64,000 bases of DNA from Brachycybe producta (taxonomy: Eukaryota > Arthropoda > Diplopoda > Playtdesmida > Andrognathidae): NCBI GenBank assembly GCA_036925085.1, contig JAUPFP010000005.1, forward strand, positions 9,430,498 to 9,494,497, given 5' to 3'. The stretch's first letter is position 1; every line of letters starts with the position of its first letter. The translations under genes and the position numbers were made by a program. The notes below the pieces were generated by a model. It saw only the letters and a list, made by a program, of their open reading frames with translations, did not search any database and was not told the DNA's origin. This document shows positions 1 to 14,835 of this stretch, in pieces.

Positions 1-569
1 ATTGAAACAAATTACTTTTCAAAGTAATTAGAAGTATTTATTTAATAAATGCACAACGTAATTCGTTAGAATTGCAATTTCGAGTTAAACTCATTTTAAT
101 TTGTTGAAGTTCGTTAACTGACAAAGTTCGTATTACATAAGCAGAAATAATTTAAAACGTAATTGAAAATTAAAAGTAATGTAGTTTTAATTAAAAAGGA
201 ATTTAATTTCTAATTAAAATAAATTAGTTACAATTACATTTGTGTGCGTGTTATAAGTAATTTATTTGTAGCAATTCGTTACTTTGAAACACAGCTAATC
301 TATATTGAGGTCCTCAGCTTTTTAGAAGCAATTTTAAAAGGAAATTCAAAGTTTCTTTAAAACTAGAAGGGTAAAGCTATTGTTTCATTTTGATGGGATT
401 CATTTACTCTTTTAGTTTCAAATAAACATTGAATTTTTTGTTTGAAGTTATATCTTAAAAGGGAAAAACTCGTGTATGCACCACTGCCACCAATGTTCAA
501 GCAAACTTTAATAGTTTTACATTCTAAACATATTTTCAACGAAATCAAGTATTGGTAATTTATTTTTAG
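1..569. other. intron or 5' flank of PRPF40
   Basis: AT-rich non-coding sequence ending in an acceptor (tatttttag, AG at 568-569) just before the first recognisable PRPF40 exon. The missing WW-domain part of the gene must lie to the left of the window. A weak match to the palindromic element family called G here (aaactagaagggtaaagct) is at 359-378. Confidence 0.7.
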
Positions 570-4553
<3,984 letters not shown>

Positions 4554-5509
4554 TGAGAAAATGAATTTGATCTTTTACGCATTGTAATGAAATAAATAAG
4601 CAAGTTATTGATTTGTTTACTTCAGCAATGACATGTTTTTTTTTTACTTTAATTTACATTAAAAACTTTTATCAGTTAATAATTAATAACAGCTAATTTT
4701 TAACGTAGAATTCTAAAAGCTCAGCTAGTGTTACAAAGAGGGTGTTATTTTCGCTGTTCAATGCTATATGTGGATATTGTTGGTAAATTTTTTTGCGTTA
4801 GTGGTCATTATTTCTAAGACCACTTTCTAACGGTGTTGGCTAGCAAATGTTGACAGTTTAAACACTGTAAACGGAGCTTAACAGAAAGATTGAAGTCAGA
4901 CTGAAGTGTTTTTTTGGGGGGCAAGCAATACTGACATTAATTTTGAGTGGTATTTATATGTAGATATTGGAGTAATATTTATTAAAACGTCGTAGGATAT
5001 ATTTAGCATAGAAATGCAATCATTTTATTAAACGATTACATTAAAATAGTTCAGTATGTTTAAAGTTTCCACCCAAAAGTCGGTATTGAGTTGATTTGTT
5101 TTGTCGTCAGGTATCCCTACAGTTATTTTTATTTAGTATTTTTTTTACTTTTTGCATTACATTACAGCTAATATAGCTGATTTTTATTTGTGCTCATTTT
5201 AATTCATTGTGAGTCGTCGAGGCATCCGTACTCTTTTTATTATTAACTTAGCGGGCTACCGTATAAATTACCCCTGCCTTTATATAGTGGCGTGGTAAGG
5301 TTGCAATAGGACGTTATTGAAGCTAATTATTTGTTCCTAAATGCACATGCTGTTACGGCAAGAGGTGATCAAATGTGGCGTCTTATGCCGTTAGTATAAA
5401 GTACACCATGTCAGTCCACCTGTGCTTAGTAGTCTGACGTCATGCTAATCATAAAGCCTTCTAAATATATATTAGGCTATGTGTTAATTCTAAGTAGACG
5501 TAGCCAAAT
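4554..5509. other. PRPF40 3' UTR and spacer before EBAG9
   Basis: Holds the PRPF40 stop-proximal 3' UTR with AATAAA at 4591-4596, then AT-rich spacer with no coding signal or named repeat that I can support. Confidence 0.6.
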
Positions 5510-5516
5510 TATAAAA
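5510..5516 (+). promoter_or_regulatory. TATA-like box upstream of EBAG9
   Basis: TATAAAA in the context caaattataaaagcccg, about 120 nt upstream of the EBAG9 ATG. Its spacing suits a transcription start near 5540. This is inferred from sequence only. Confidence 0.35.
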
Positions 5517-5632
5517 GCCCGATTGTGCTGCCATCTACAAGGGATTACTCGAACTAATAATAGACACATCGAATAATTTCGTATCCTAATGAAAAACTGC
5601 GAAGAACCGATGACGAAAATATTATAACGACG

Positions 5633-7234
5633 ATGAATATTGCAAAGATCTTGCTAACTAAAGTTGGCAAAGTGTTTCTGGTCATATTAGCTACGTTTCG
5701 TCGTGCTCTTTGTTGCATACGAAGGAGGAGACGTAATTCGGACACTCCATTGCCTTTCACAACAACTGATAGACACTCGTTGACCACTGTCCATCCGACT
5801 ATCAGTGTTCATCAGTTTGTAAACAATGAGGTCATAAACAAACACCTGTTTACCTGTGTCCATTATTGTTATTGTTGTATTTGTTTTTCTTACGTAGGTC
5901 GGACAAGTTGACTGGAATTCCTGGGGAACCGGAGTCTCGTCGGTCGATCAGGAAATGGAAAATCCATCTAGTGTCTCAGTTACAGTTGAACAGAAGCAGG
6001 AAACAATGAATTCAAGATCTAACCAGAGTTATGCAGCTCTTCGATACATTCGACAACACAGTAACAACAGCGAAACGGAACCCGAAGTGGATTTCTTTCA
6101 AGATATGGTTCCAGATATCAGAAGACCGGCAAAAGTATGATGAAGATATATTCAACGAACTGGGGGAAAAAAAGAGAATGAAGTCATTTTGGGAGGGTAT
6201 TCTTTCGATTGAGAGCCGCTAGCCTCCAAACTAAAGCTGTGAAGTTATTGTATAGGTACGAAATAACGTGAAAGAGTTGTGCAATCTTACGCATTGAGGC
6301 TAGCCGGCTGCTAATCGAAAGAATTTTCAATTTCTTAATGTTTTCATTTTTTTTTGGATATTTTATGGAAAAAAAAACCGATGACTTGTTCAGTTTAAAG
6401 TGTATTAATTTGTTCTCCGACTCTGTTACTCTGCATTTTTTAGGTGAACGGTAGCTGAACCACACGTGAATACTATTTTCATCCCAATAGCCAATTTATT
6501 TACAAATAAGCTTTTATGACGTATTATATATATTCATAACAGTTTATTTTTAAATATATCAACATGAAAATGCAATTAAGTGATTCAGTTACCATTCTTG
6601 TTTTTAATGCAATATCAAGTTTCTCTTAATTTTGCTCTTGAAAGACAAAATAACTAGAGTTGGAGAACTCTGAAAATGAAAATTATGCAAATTAAAAATC
6701 GTTAGCAGTTTTACATATTAAAATTAAATTAAAATTAAAAACCAAGTTCAAATTTAGCTACTTATTTAAAAATAGGAAGATTAAATCAAATAACCCTGAA
6801 ACCCTCGTTTCTCTTTTTGTAACTAATGATCAGATTATTTTCTTTTCGTTTTTTCTTTTATTCAAGATAATCATCAAAAAACACGATGAGTCGAGTCTAT
6901 CAAGAGATGGATTATTGTCCGAAAGATTGGCCGTCGATCCACAATTGGCATCCGGAGTAAGAATCACTCATCAATTCTCAATCGAACGAAAATAATGTCT
7001 ATTAATGTTGTTGATTCTTATTAGATTGGAGAACTCGGTCATTGGGAAGAAACAGAATCGACATGGGAAGATTCTATGGACGCCGAGACCGCCTGTGTTG
7101 ATACAGATTCAGTTTTACGTGAAACTAAACTATTGGAACGAGAAAGAAGAGCGGCCGATCATCTGAGGAGGAAACAGGAAAAAGATGCCGTTCGTATCGT
7201 AAGAAAAGACCACTTGGCTACAAAGATAAGCTGA
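5633..7234 (+). CDS. EBAG9: EBAG9 / RCAS1 orthologue
   Basis: Small type III membrane protein of Golgi and secretory vesicles, known in vertebrates as a brake on regulated exocytosis and a modifier of glycosylation. Four exons: 5633-5818, 5898-6134, 6867-6956, 7025-7234 (TGA), all phase 0, giving 240 aa (human 213). The N-terminus has a hydrophobic segment (about residues 5-22) followed by cysteines and an RRRRR stretch, as in human. The diagnostic core VDFFQDMVPDIRRPAK then IIIKKHDES matches the family's DYFKDMTPTIRK...KIVIKK block. The C-terminus has a Trp-rich acidic piece (LGHWEETESTWED), a charged coiled coil (ERERRAADHLRRKQEK) and a KIS ending like the human KLS. The ATG at 5633 is chosen because it opens directly into the conserved membrane segment. 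Intron 2 carries a small inverted-repeat element (6196-6325). Confidence 0.93.
6196..6325. mobile_element. small TIR element (family F) in EBAG9 intron 2
   Basis: Ends are inverted: ggtattctttcgattgagag on the left, and the complement of cggctgctaatcgaaagaat on the right. Inside each end the CTAGCC/GGCTAG block also pairs. No ORF. A related element is in an RNF19 intron (about 26963-27106). Confidence 0.65.
6535..6665. mobile_element. partial copy of palindromic family G
   Basis: Contains the family G right half: tatcaacatgaaaatgc, aagtgattcagttacc, then gaaagacaaaataac. Lies in EBAG9 intron 2. No coding content. Confidence 0.6.
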
Positions 7235-8781
7235 TCTCTAGTTAACGATTACGTTTGTACGATGAAAGATTTGTCGTAATTATTTAGAAGACGAGAACAG
7301 GACTTTTTGAGTTTTCTTTTGAACGATATATAAGTCGTTATATAACACACTCTTAAATCATTTCGAGGCACAGAAAGAAGATGAGACAAAAGAAGAACAA
7401 TTAAATTGTGACAAAAGTTTAAAAAACAAAATTAGAGAAGTTTAACGACACTTTTTAATGCAAAAAAAAAGAATAATAATAAGTGGTATATAAATTAATT
7501 CAAGAATTATTTGATTAAAACTTTAAATATTATCATAATTTTTTTAATGAAATCTTGAAAAACTTAAAAAAACATTTTTAGTTCCAAATTCACATTTTAA
7601 ACTACACACTTAAAATTTTAATCCTCTAAACGGGGTTAAAACATAATAAAACCTTCAACCCAACTTCAATTCTTGAACTCAAAAACGAACTACAATTTAA
7701 ACAAAACAAGAAAAATTTCAAAGGTTTTCTTTTTAAATATAATCTCTTTTAATGAGCGACTAGCTTAGATTTTTGAGCGAAGTTTTTAATCACAAGATTT
7801 CACAATTTTTGTCATCATCAAGAGAAAAATATATTTAAAAAAAAAGTGAAAAAGTGAAATTAAACAGAATTTAATGCTCTTGATTTGTTCCTTATGATAG
7901 AAAAAAAGTAATGAAAGTATTCAAAAAAAAAAAACGTGGGAAACATTTGTCCATTCCGAAGATTTCAAAGTGTTCTTTTAAGGGCACGTCCTAATAAAAG
8001 TTCAAACTTTGGAAAGACATCGATCCACACAAGGAACTTGATCTATTTTCAATCGTTTTTCCATCGTATCTAAACAGAATAAAAAAGGGACAGAAAACCT
8101 GTCAGAAACGACATTCATAAAGTTTGTACAAAACTTGAATATTAGATGAAAATATGCTAAATGTATATTTTTCGTAATAATCGTATCTTTAAATATCCTT
8201 TTTTTTTTTTTTTTAGATAATTTGAATATTCTTTTTCAGTGTACAAAGGAAAAAAAACCTGCAATTTGATTATTTAGAAACTGACGTAAAAAGTTAATTC
8301 AAAAAGATACCGTCATGAAAATTTTTCTACTATTCTAGTTTTTAACAAACTTAGAATTTCTTTTCGCTTTATAGTAGAATATCGTCTATTTTATGCACCT
8401 AAGGCAAATAGAATTCTGTTTATTCAAACATCGAGAAGAAATTGAAGGTGTTTTAGAAACTAGAAGAGTAACTGAATGACTTTAAATTTTTTTATTGCAT
8501 TTTAACTGCGATAAGAAGTTAATTTTAAAGGGTATTAACATTAAAATACACATAAGATTACTAATCTAGTTTCTTAAGCAATTCCTATTTCTTCAGGAAG
8601 TTGTTTTCAAAACACTAAGCGACGTTTTCGCTTATAATTTAGGCTAAGTTATGTTTTTGCAATTAAAGGGACTGGTTGGAGGCTAGAGCTAACAGACAAC
8701 TAATTCAACTGTATTTCAATTCTCAAAAGTGTTCTAGCCTCTAACCAGCTTCTTTGATTGAAATGCGTTTTTCTAGTTGCC
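7235..8781. other. spacer between convergent EBAG9 and the glucosidase II beta-like gene
   Basis: AT-rich, with poly-A/T runs. Includes a family G piece at about 8445-8600 (gtgttttagaaactagaaga...) and a small inverted repeat at 8666-8752 (ggttggaggctagag ... ctagcctctaacc). Both neighbouring genes point into it, so it also holds both 3' UTRs. No gene seen. Confidence 0.6.
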
Positions 8782-9448
8782 TTAGCGATTACCAGTGATT
8801 CTAACGTGTTCCGGAACGGTCATTGCTGCCCATTCGTCGCTACCGTCGCAACAATCGCAAATACCATCGTTGACTCTACTGGAAAGAACGTACGTTCCAT
8901 TGGCCGGATATGGAGGTTGATGTAAACAGTAGAACCTACAGAAAAAAGTTTAGTATATCTTAAATGTAAATTGTAACTTGAAGTTGAACATACCGTCCGT
9001 CCTGACATGCGGAAGTACTCGGTTCGTCGCTACCGTCCTTACAATCGCAGTAATTGTCGTTAACGTGGTTATAAGCGACCTCTTCATTCGTACGAACGCA
9101 TCTGAAGTTTCCTCTCGAATTAGGAATATATTTTTTAATGTCTTCATTGAGAACACCTTTGATACGAATTCCGTGGTCGTTAGGCGGAGAGATTCCATCC
9201 GATTGAGAACCGTCAACGTCGCCTTTACGAGTGAATAAATGCATTGGGAAGTCTGCTTTCTGATATGACTGGAAACTATTATGAAAATCTTTCCGTTTAT
9301 TGTGTTCAGCCGACAATTCTTCACCCAGTTTGTGTATGGAGAGAGCCTGATAGCAAAGGTACATGACGCTAACCGTGAGGACGGTCGTGAAAGCAACGAA
9401 CAGTCGACGTTTGCAGAGGAATCGCCTCAGCACAACGCGGAAAACCAT
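8782..9448 (-). CDS. short membrane-anchored glucosidase II beta-like (PRKCSH N-domain) protein
   Basis: Two coding exons on the minus strand, 9448-8994 and 8935-8782, joined across a 58-nt intron within an Arg codon; 202 aa. Residues about 17-38 ([20 protein letters not shown]) form one hydrophobic helix after a basic N-terminus, so a type II signal anchor is likely. After a stem comes the PRKCSH-type pair of LDL-receptor class A repeats: an FRC...[16 protein letters not shown] repeat, then an FYC...[16 protein letters not shown] repeat. The Ca-binding DCKDGSDE and DCCDGSDE motifs are intact. In glucosidase II beta this module binds the catalytic alpha subunit in the ER; here the acidic coiled coil, MRH lectin domain and HDEL-type retention signal are all absent. 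The stop follows 20 residues after the second repeat. A 5' UTR acceptor is at about 9481. Family membership is strong; function is not known. Confidence 0.85.
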
Positions 9449-10254
9449 CGTTCACGATGAATTCGAAATCATATCGAGCCTATAAAAAATACTGCAAGTA
9501 CAGAACACATTTTAATTACATTTGTTTTAACTTATATAATAAACCTAATACAAAGTGTCTCAAAAGTCACTAAACATTTTAATTTATCAATTATAAAGCC
9601 AGTGTCATTGAAATGGAACCGATAGCCTTAAATATAGCTAAAAATAGCGTTAAAAGAAGTTTTATTATTTCGTTAAATGACAGCAACAAAATGCAAAAAA
9701 ACATGAAAAAATACTGTTGAGACACCCTGTACGACCGCTCTGTATTGAATGACATAAGCCTCATAATAAGTGTTTTTATGCAAAAAGTAATTGACAATCG
9801 CCCACTGATTGTCTATTTACAACGTCAAAATACTTTGCAGATTAATTAAATATAATAACATCCTTTAATTTAATGTGAATTAAAAGATAACTTCACCTTT
9901 TTTCTCATAGACGTAACGAAAAAGTGGTAATAACATTTAGTTTATGAATTCTATTACTAGATGGCGCTAGTAGTGCCAAACATTTGTTTCGTTTGTGACA
10001 AGCGAAAAACGTAACAAAAATATCATTTTTGACTTAATAGCCGCCATCTTGACTCCATATATTCTTGTCTTATTAGTTAATGTTGGATACAACATGACGT
10101 CTATACAGTACGTGTTAATCGTGCACAATGCACATTACATTATTCCTCGATTTACCCATCAGTGTGATGTCACGTTCGTAGGATTACATAGTCGTATGGA
10201 TACACCGGTGGATACGTCGATGGATAACGGAATGTATAGTTTATAGGCAGTGTT
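9449..10254. other. upstream region of the minus-strand gene
   Basis: Probable 5' UTR intron of the glucosidase II beta-like gene (minus-strand acceptor at about 9481), then AT-rich sequence. A stretch at 9557-9730 begins tgtctcaaaagtcactaaac and ends gttgagacaccctgtacg, so GTCTCA/TGAGAC ends suggest a small inverted-repeat element. No coding exon seen. Confidence 0.4.
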
Positions 10255-10591
10255 TTGCGCCTGCGCAGAAAGGCATCATATCAATGGGCGGTCGTAATGA
10301 ATGACGTAATTTTTTTGTGATTGGTTAATGTTTTTGACGGCCATTGTGGTGATGGTAATCGCGTCATTTTGTAAGTGGTCAACTTTGATGAATATTACCA
10401 TTTTGTGGCAATGCTGTATAAGGAATTCAAAGCAATTTGGATTTAAAATGGAGTCATTTGTGACCATTGTTTGTTATTGAATATATGTGTTGTTATTATT
10501 ACGTGGGTAATGGAAGGAGTTTTTGCTTTTGGCAACGAAGGACGTATCTTTTTGTTGACAATTTTTTCTTCGTTCTTTCTACTTTAAATGT
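10255..10591 (+). promoter_or_regulatory. candidate promoter and first non-coding exon
   Basis: Contains an NRF1-like site TGCGCCTGCGCAG (10256-10268), a GGGCGG box, gaatgacgtaat (CRE-like half site) and tgattggtta (CCAAT on the other strand) within about 70 bp. A good splice donor follows (aaat|GTAAGT, GT at 10590-10591). It may be the leader exon of RNF19, whose leader has an acceptor at 23882-23883, and could also serve the divergent minus-strand gene. This is inference from motifs only. Confidence 0.35.
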
Positions 10592-11496
10592 AAGTATTTT
10601 ATGAATTTCTCACGTTGTTAACTTCTAATTTAGTTGTGATATATGTTGTTTAATGTCTTTAAATCTATTAGAATTGGTTTAATTGTGTTTTTAGACAGGA
10701 TGTTTTATTCATATAAATGGATGGACGAAATTAAGAAAAAATCGACACTTTTTTTCTTATATGTATTTTTGGTTTTGTTGAATCTAATTTTTCATTTCCT
10801 GTTTTTGTTTTCTTGTTTTTTTTTATATATAAATAATAGCCGAAATCTATTTAATCAAGCTTGTGTTCTTATCTTGATGCGTTTTGGGTTTTTTTTTAAG
10901 TGGAAAAAAAAGTCGGTTTCTTTTATTAGTTTTCAAGAAGAATTTTCTTTTTCGAATCAGACTTTAACCAGTCTTTTAACTTTTCTTGATTAGATTTATT
11001 TATTTATTTAGAAAGAGAGAGAGGGAGAAAATAGGTCTTGAAAATAAATAATGTTAATTTAATTTAATACGTAGGAGGTGAAACCAAATTTAAGATTTCT
11101 TGTCTCACAAAAAAACAAATTCTCAGAAAAAAAAAAACCAACGACGTAAAAAAAAAAATGAAGAAAGAACAATTTTACTTTTATATAAAAGTCACAATTG
11201 AATGGTTAGTAATTTTATGGAAAGTGTGAGAGACTTCCGGTTAAGAAAAGGTGACTTCCGGTTTCAAGTTTTTTTTTTGTATTTGTAATTTACATTTCCT
11301 CTGCTAATAATTATGGTAATAAATAAAAAAAAGTAACTACTTTTAATAATATATTAATTAAAATTCTCCTTCAGAGAAAGACAAGAGGAGAAGGAGGAAC
11401 TTTAAATATGGTGACGTCACACTCGGTGATAAATAACAATTTTATTTGATGCAATTCGATGAGAAATCTGGTTTCATTTTATTATTATTGCAACTT

Positions 11497-11551
<55 letters not shown>

Positions 11552-12203
11552 GGCTCTCTCTCTGTCTCTCTCTCTCTGGCTCTCTCTCTCTGGCTCTCTC
11601 TCTGTCTCTCTCTCTCTCTCTTCATTCAGGTAAAAGATAAACCACATTTACAATGTTTGAATTTTATTATGTATTGAGTTGTTTTTTTTGTTTAGTTTTT
11701 GTTTTTCTTGTATATTTTAGTGCGTTAAATTAGAAAACACAGTCATTTTACAAATTGGCTAGTCAATTTTGAAAAAAACACGAACATTCTGTTTTAAATC
11801 TAAGCCAAGTGATAAGCCTTTTTAGACAAATTTTGCAGCTGGCGTCCTAGATCAATAAGTCAAACAGAATTGATCTAGTTAATGATAATTAAAGGTGTGT
11901 TTTACGTCTTGTTCGATTCTATCTCGATATAATGAGGGTGGAGGTAGAGGCTAGCCATGTTTCGAGCGAGGTGGATAAAAATCATTATTACAATTATCGG
12001 ATTGTTTTTAATCAGCTTTTTTTTCCATTTATTTAAAATTTCATAAAATAGCATTTTTAAAATTACGGAGTCCTGTAAAAGACATAAATTTAATTTTTAA
12101 TTTTACAGTCCGTTTATATAACTTATAACGCTCCTCTTGATGACAATATAACTAACTCTGTAGCCTTGTCTTGATGGCTGCAAGCTTAGCAGCAGATGCT
12201 AAG
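10592..12203. other. gene-free spacer
   Basis: T-rich then A-rich sequence with a TC microsatellite (about 11496-11621), and at about 12064 an acggagtcctgtaaaagaca end like that of the element at 21441. Long ORFs here come from T-runs and TC repeats. Confidence 0.6.
11496..11621. repeat. TC microsatellite
   Basis: (TC)n broken by TTTC, TGGC and TGTC interruptions. Confidence 0.95.
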
Positions 12204-12212
12204 CTCAACCAT

Positions 12213-12423
12213 ACTAGTGTTAGCCCATTAGTATTAGCAGAGCGCATGCGTATTGCCATCTTATCGTTTTATATAGGTTTCCTATAGTGAACGTCTCATC
12301 GGCAGTTTCTATTGGTGATCAATAGATGGCGCTGCTAACGCAAATCTGCACTCACTTTCCTATATAAAACGATAAGATGGCAATACGCATGCGCTCTGCT
12401 AATACTAATGGGCTAACGCTAGT
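12213..12423. mobile_element. hairpin MITE with 9-bp target duplication
   Basis: Two nearly perfect inverted arms of about 66 bp (12213-12278 and 12358-12423; ends actagtgttagcccattag) surround an 80-bp loop. Flanks are ctcaaccat (12204-12212) and ctcaacaat (12424-12432), an 8-of-9 match read as a target duplication. Nine bp is typical of Mutator-like elements. No ORF. Each arm carries a GCGCATGCG motif. Confidence 0.8.
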
Positions 12424-12432
12424 CTCAACAAT

Positions 12433-13228
12433 AGCCTTCTTTATAAAATGGCCGCTACAGTGGCGGAAGAAAGCCTTGAGTAAAAAATGGCTGCCGTTAC
12501 ACCTTGTTTCTCACCACGTGGCGCTAGTTACTGCTGAAACTAGTTTCTTCGTCTTGTAGAGCTACCATTGCTTTTATATGAAACTTTTTGCAGGCAAAAT
12601 TAAAATATAATAAAAATAGAAGAAAGTATAAATGTGTTTATGGATATTTATGTAAATAAGTCACAGCAATAATTCTTTTTTTCGTTTTTAAGCATAATTC
12701 AAGCATCCTAAGACATTTTACTAGGATTTCCATATTAATTCAGCAGTAAGCAAGCACCATCAATGGACAACTTGTTCAGAATGGCGGCCATTTTTTTCTT
12801 ATTAAAAAAATATAACATAGAGAGAATAGCCATTGATACTGGCTTGATTATAAAGCAAGCTATTGGTTCAACAAATATCAGAAACTATGGGTTAAATTAA
12901 TGAAATCCGTCATCATAACACGAAAAGTATAAAAAACGTAAACGACAGGATTAATCGTCTGTATCCATCTTTAGGCATTTTATACATTGCCTAAAGCTAG
13001 TTGGTGGTGTATGTTTACTGTCGAATTCCTGGTAACATATGTTATTTTTTTACAATCAATAAATGAATGAATTGTAATTTAGCTTTAATATTAAGTTTGA
13101 TGTCATTTTCCATTTGTGTATTTTGGGTCACGTTGTATTTTCAACTTGATTTGTCATCTGTTCATTCATTCGTAATCTCTTTAAGGGGTGGTGATGGTGG
13201 TGGAGTAGGAGGAGGGTAGGAGTGATTG
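12433..13228. other. gene-free spacer
   Basis: No coding exon or clear repeat. GC rises slightly at 13185-13228 next to the MITE cluster. Confidence 0.5.
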
Positions 13229-13434
13229 ACAGGCAATTAGAAATCGGAGAGAACTTCAGTTGGCTCCGCCCTTGTTATGACGACTGGCAACTTCTAATTG
13301 GTTGGTTATGTAGTCTGACGTCACATGCTCCGCCTTTTTCTACGTCGAACCACACAACAAACCAATTGGAAGTTGCCGGTCGTCATAAAAAGGGCGGAGC
13401 CAACTTATGTATGTCCCGATTTCTAATTGTCTGT
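13229..13434. mobile_element. ACAGGC MITE, family A, copy 1
   Basis: About 206 bp; ends acaggcaattagaaatcgg and its complement. The arms contain ggctccgcccttgttatgac / gtcataaaaagggcggagcc and aattggttggttatg. The centre holds TGACGTCA (13317-13324). Forms a long hairpin; non-coding. Confidence 0.88.
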
Positions 13435-13471
13435 CAACTTAACTGCATACAGATCAGTGACGCTAAAATAT

Positions 13472-13677
13472 ACAGGCAATTATAAAACGGGATGAATAGA
13501 AGTTGGTCCCGCTCTTTTTATGACGAAAGCAACGTCTAATTGGTTGGTTATGTGGTCTGACGTCACATGCGTCGCCTTTTTCAACGTCGAACCTACACAA
13601 CAAACCAATTAGAAGTTGCCGGTCGTCATGACAAGGGCGGAGCCAACTGAAGTTCTTCCCGATTTCTAATTGCCTGT
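13472..13677. mobile_element. ACAGGC MITE, family A, copy 2
   Basis: 206 bp, same arms and TGACGTCA core (13558-13565) as copy 1, 37 bp downstream of it. The left flank of copy 1 (gagtgattg) and the right flank of copy 2 (gaatgatta) are similar, which may be an outer duplication. Confidence 0.87.
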
Positions 13678-13912
13678 GAATGATTAGGGGTGGGGAAGAT
13701 TGAAGAATTTCAGGGACGGAAGGGGGAGGAGAAGAGGTAGAAACCCGTAAGAATTGATCTCTTCTCCTCCTTCATTCAATTTCTTTTCTTCAAAACAGGA
13801 ATAAATAAACAATATTTTTTAAAAAAAATAACTTCTGTAAATGCGAACGTTTTCTATTGGTCAGAAATCCATTTGAAGTTTTATGATTCTTGAAAGGAAA
13901 CATACATATAAC

Positions 13913-14108
13913 ACAGGCATCTGTAGACAGCTTCAGAATTTATTTTTCTCCACTCTTTTTATGAGTGTCATCAATTTCTGATTGATTTGTTCCTGGGTCT
14001 GATGTCATATGCCCCGCCTTTTTTATTTCTAATTGGTTGATATTTGGGGTCTGACGCTCATAAAAGCGCGGAGCCAAAGAAATTCTGAAGCTGTCTACAG
14101 ATGCCTGT
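13913..14108. mobile_element. ACAGGC MITE, family B
   Basis: About 196 bp with ends acaggcatctgtagacagct and gctgtctacagatgcctgt. Internal arms share the cgcc-ctttttatgag and aattggtt core with family A. A second copy is at 20686-20878. Confidence 0.87.
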
Positions 14109-14116
14109 CACATATA

Positions 14117-14296
14117 ACAGGCAGTTCTGCTCAGCACTAACTTTTTGTTTGCCCCGCCCTTTTATGAGCGTCATCAATTTTTAATTGGTTAGTTACTTGA
14201 TCTGATGTCACATGCCCACTAATTGGTTGATATTTGGTTTTACGTTCATAAAGAGGGCGGGGCAAACGAAAACTTAGTGCTGGGCAGAAGATTTGT
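14117..14296. mobile_element. ACAGGC MITE, family C, with 8-bp target duplication
   Basis: About 180 bp, ends acaggcagttctgctcagca and tgctgggcagaagatttgt; internal gccccgcccttttatgagcg pairs with the complement on the right. Flanked by CACATATA on both sides (14109-14116 and 14297-14304), a perfect 8-bp duplication as made by hAT transposases. Confidence 0.85.
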
Positions 14297-14303
14297 CACA
14301 TAT

Positions 14304-14494
14304 ACAGGCAATTAGAAATCGGGACAAACAGAAGTTGGCTCCGCCCTTTTTATGACGACGGGGAACTTCTAATTGGTTTGTTGTGTGGTTCGACGTTGAA
14401 AAGGGCTGAGCATGTGACGTCAGACTACATAACCAACCAATTAGAAGTTGCGTTCTTCATAAAAAGGGCGGAGCCAACTGAAGTCCGTCCCGAT
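14304..14494. mobile_element. ACAGGC MITE, family A, copy 3 (right end lost)
   Basis: Left end acaggcaattagaaatcggg is intact. The right arm stops at gtcccgatt without the tctaattgcctgt end. TGACGTCA at 14415-14422. Confidence 0.83.
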
Positions 14495-14835
14495 TGATAC
14501 ATATATGCATTGCAACACATGTAGACAGAGACAGAAAACAGACGCACGCACATTGCGCACTCCGATTTACAAAATCAAGATCTCGTCGGTGTACACATGC
14601 ATGCAATCACGTCTTATTGCGGACAAATAACACATGTTGACGACGAAAGAAAGATGTAAACACAATGGATTTTTATAGGCAATGTTCGCACTTTAACCCA
14701 TTTAACCATCAGTATAACCGTGAAATACACTTTTCGTTGTGGGGAGAAAAAAACATCGATTGTTATCTTTAGCTGAAATTCAAGAAGTAAACTTTCTAAA
14801 TCCTCTCTGGTACTTAGTACACACCTGATAATTTA
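14495..14835. other. spacer
   Basis: No gene or repeat structure supported. Confidence 0.4.

Noticed and set aside
10643-10993. 116-codon Phe/Leu-rich ORF
   Set aside because: T-rich DNA encoding Phe/Leu; no motif, no splice support.
11446-11677. Leu/Ser-rich ORFs
   Set aside because: Products of a TC microsatellite.
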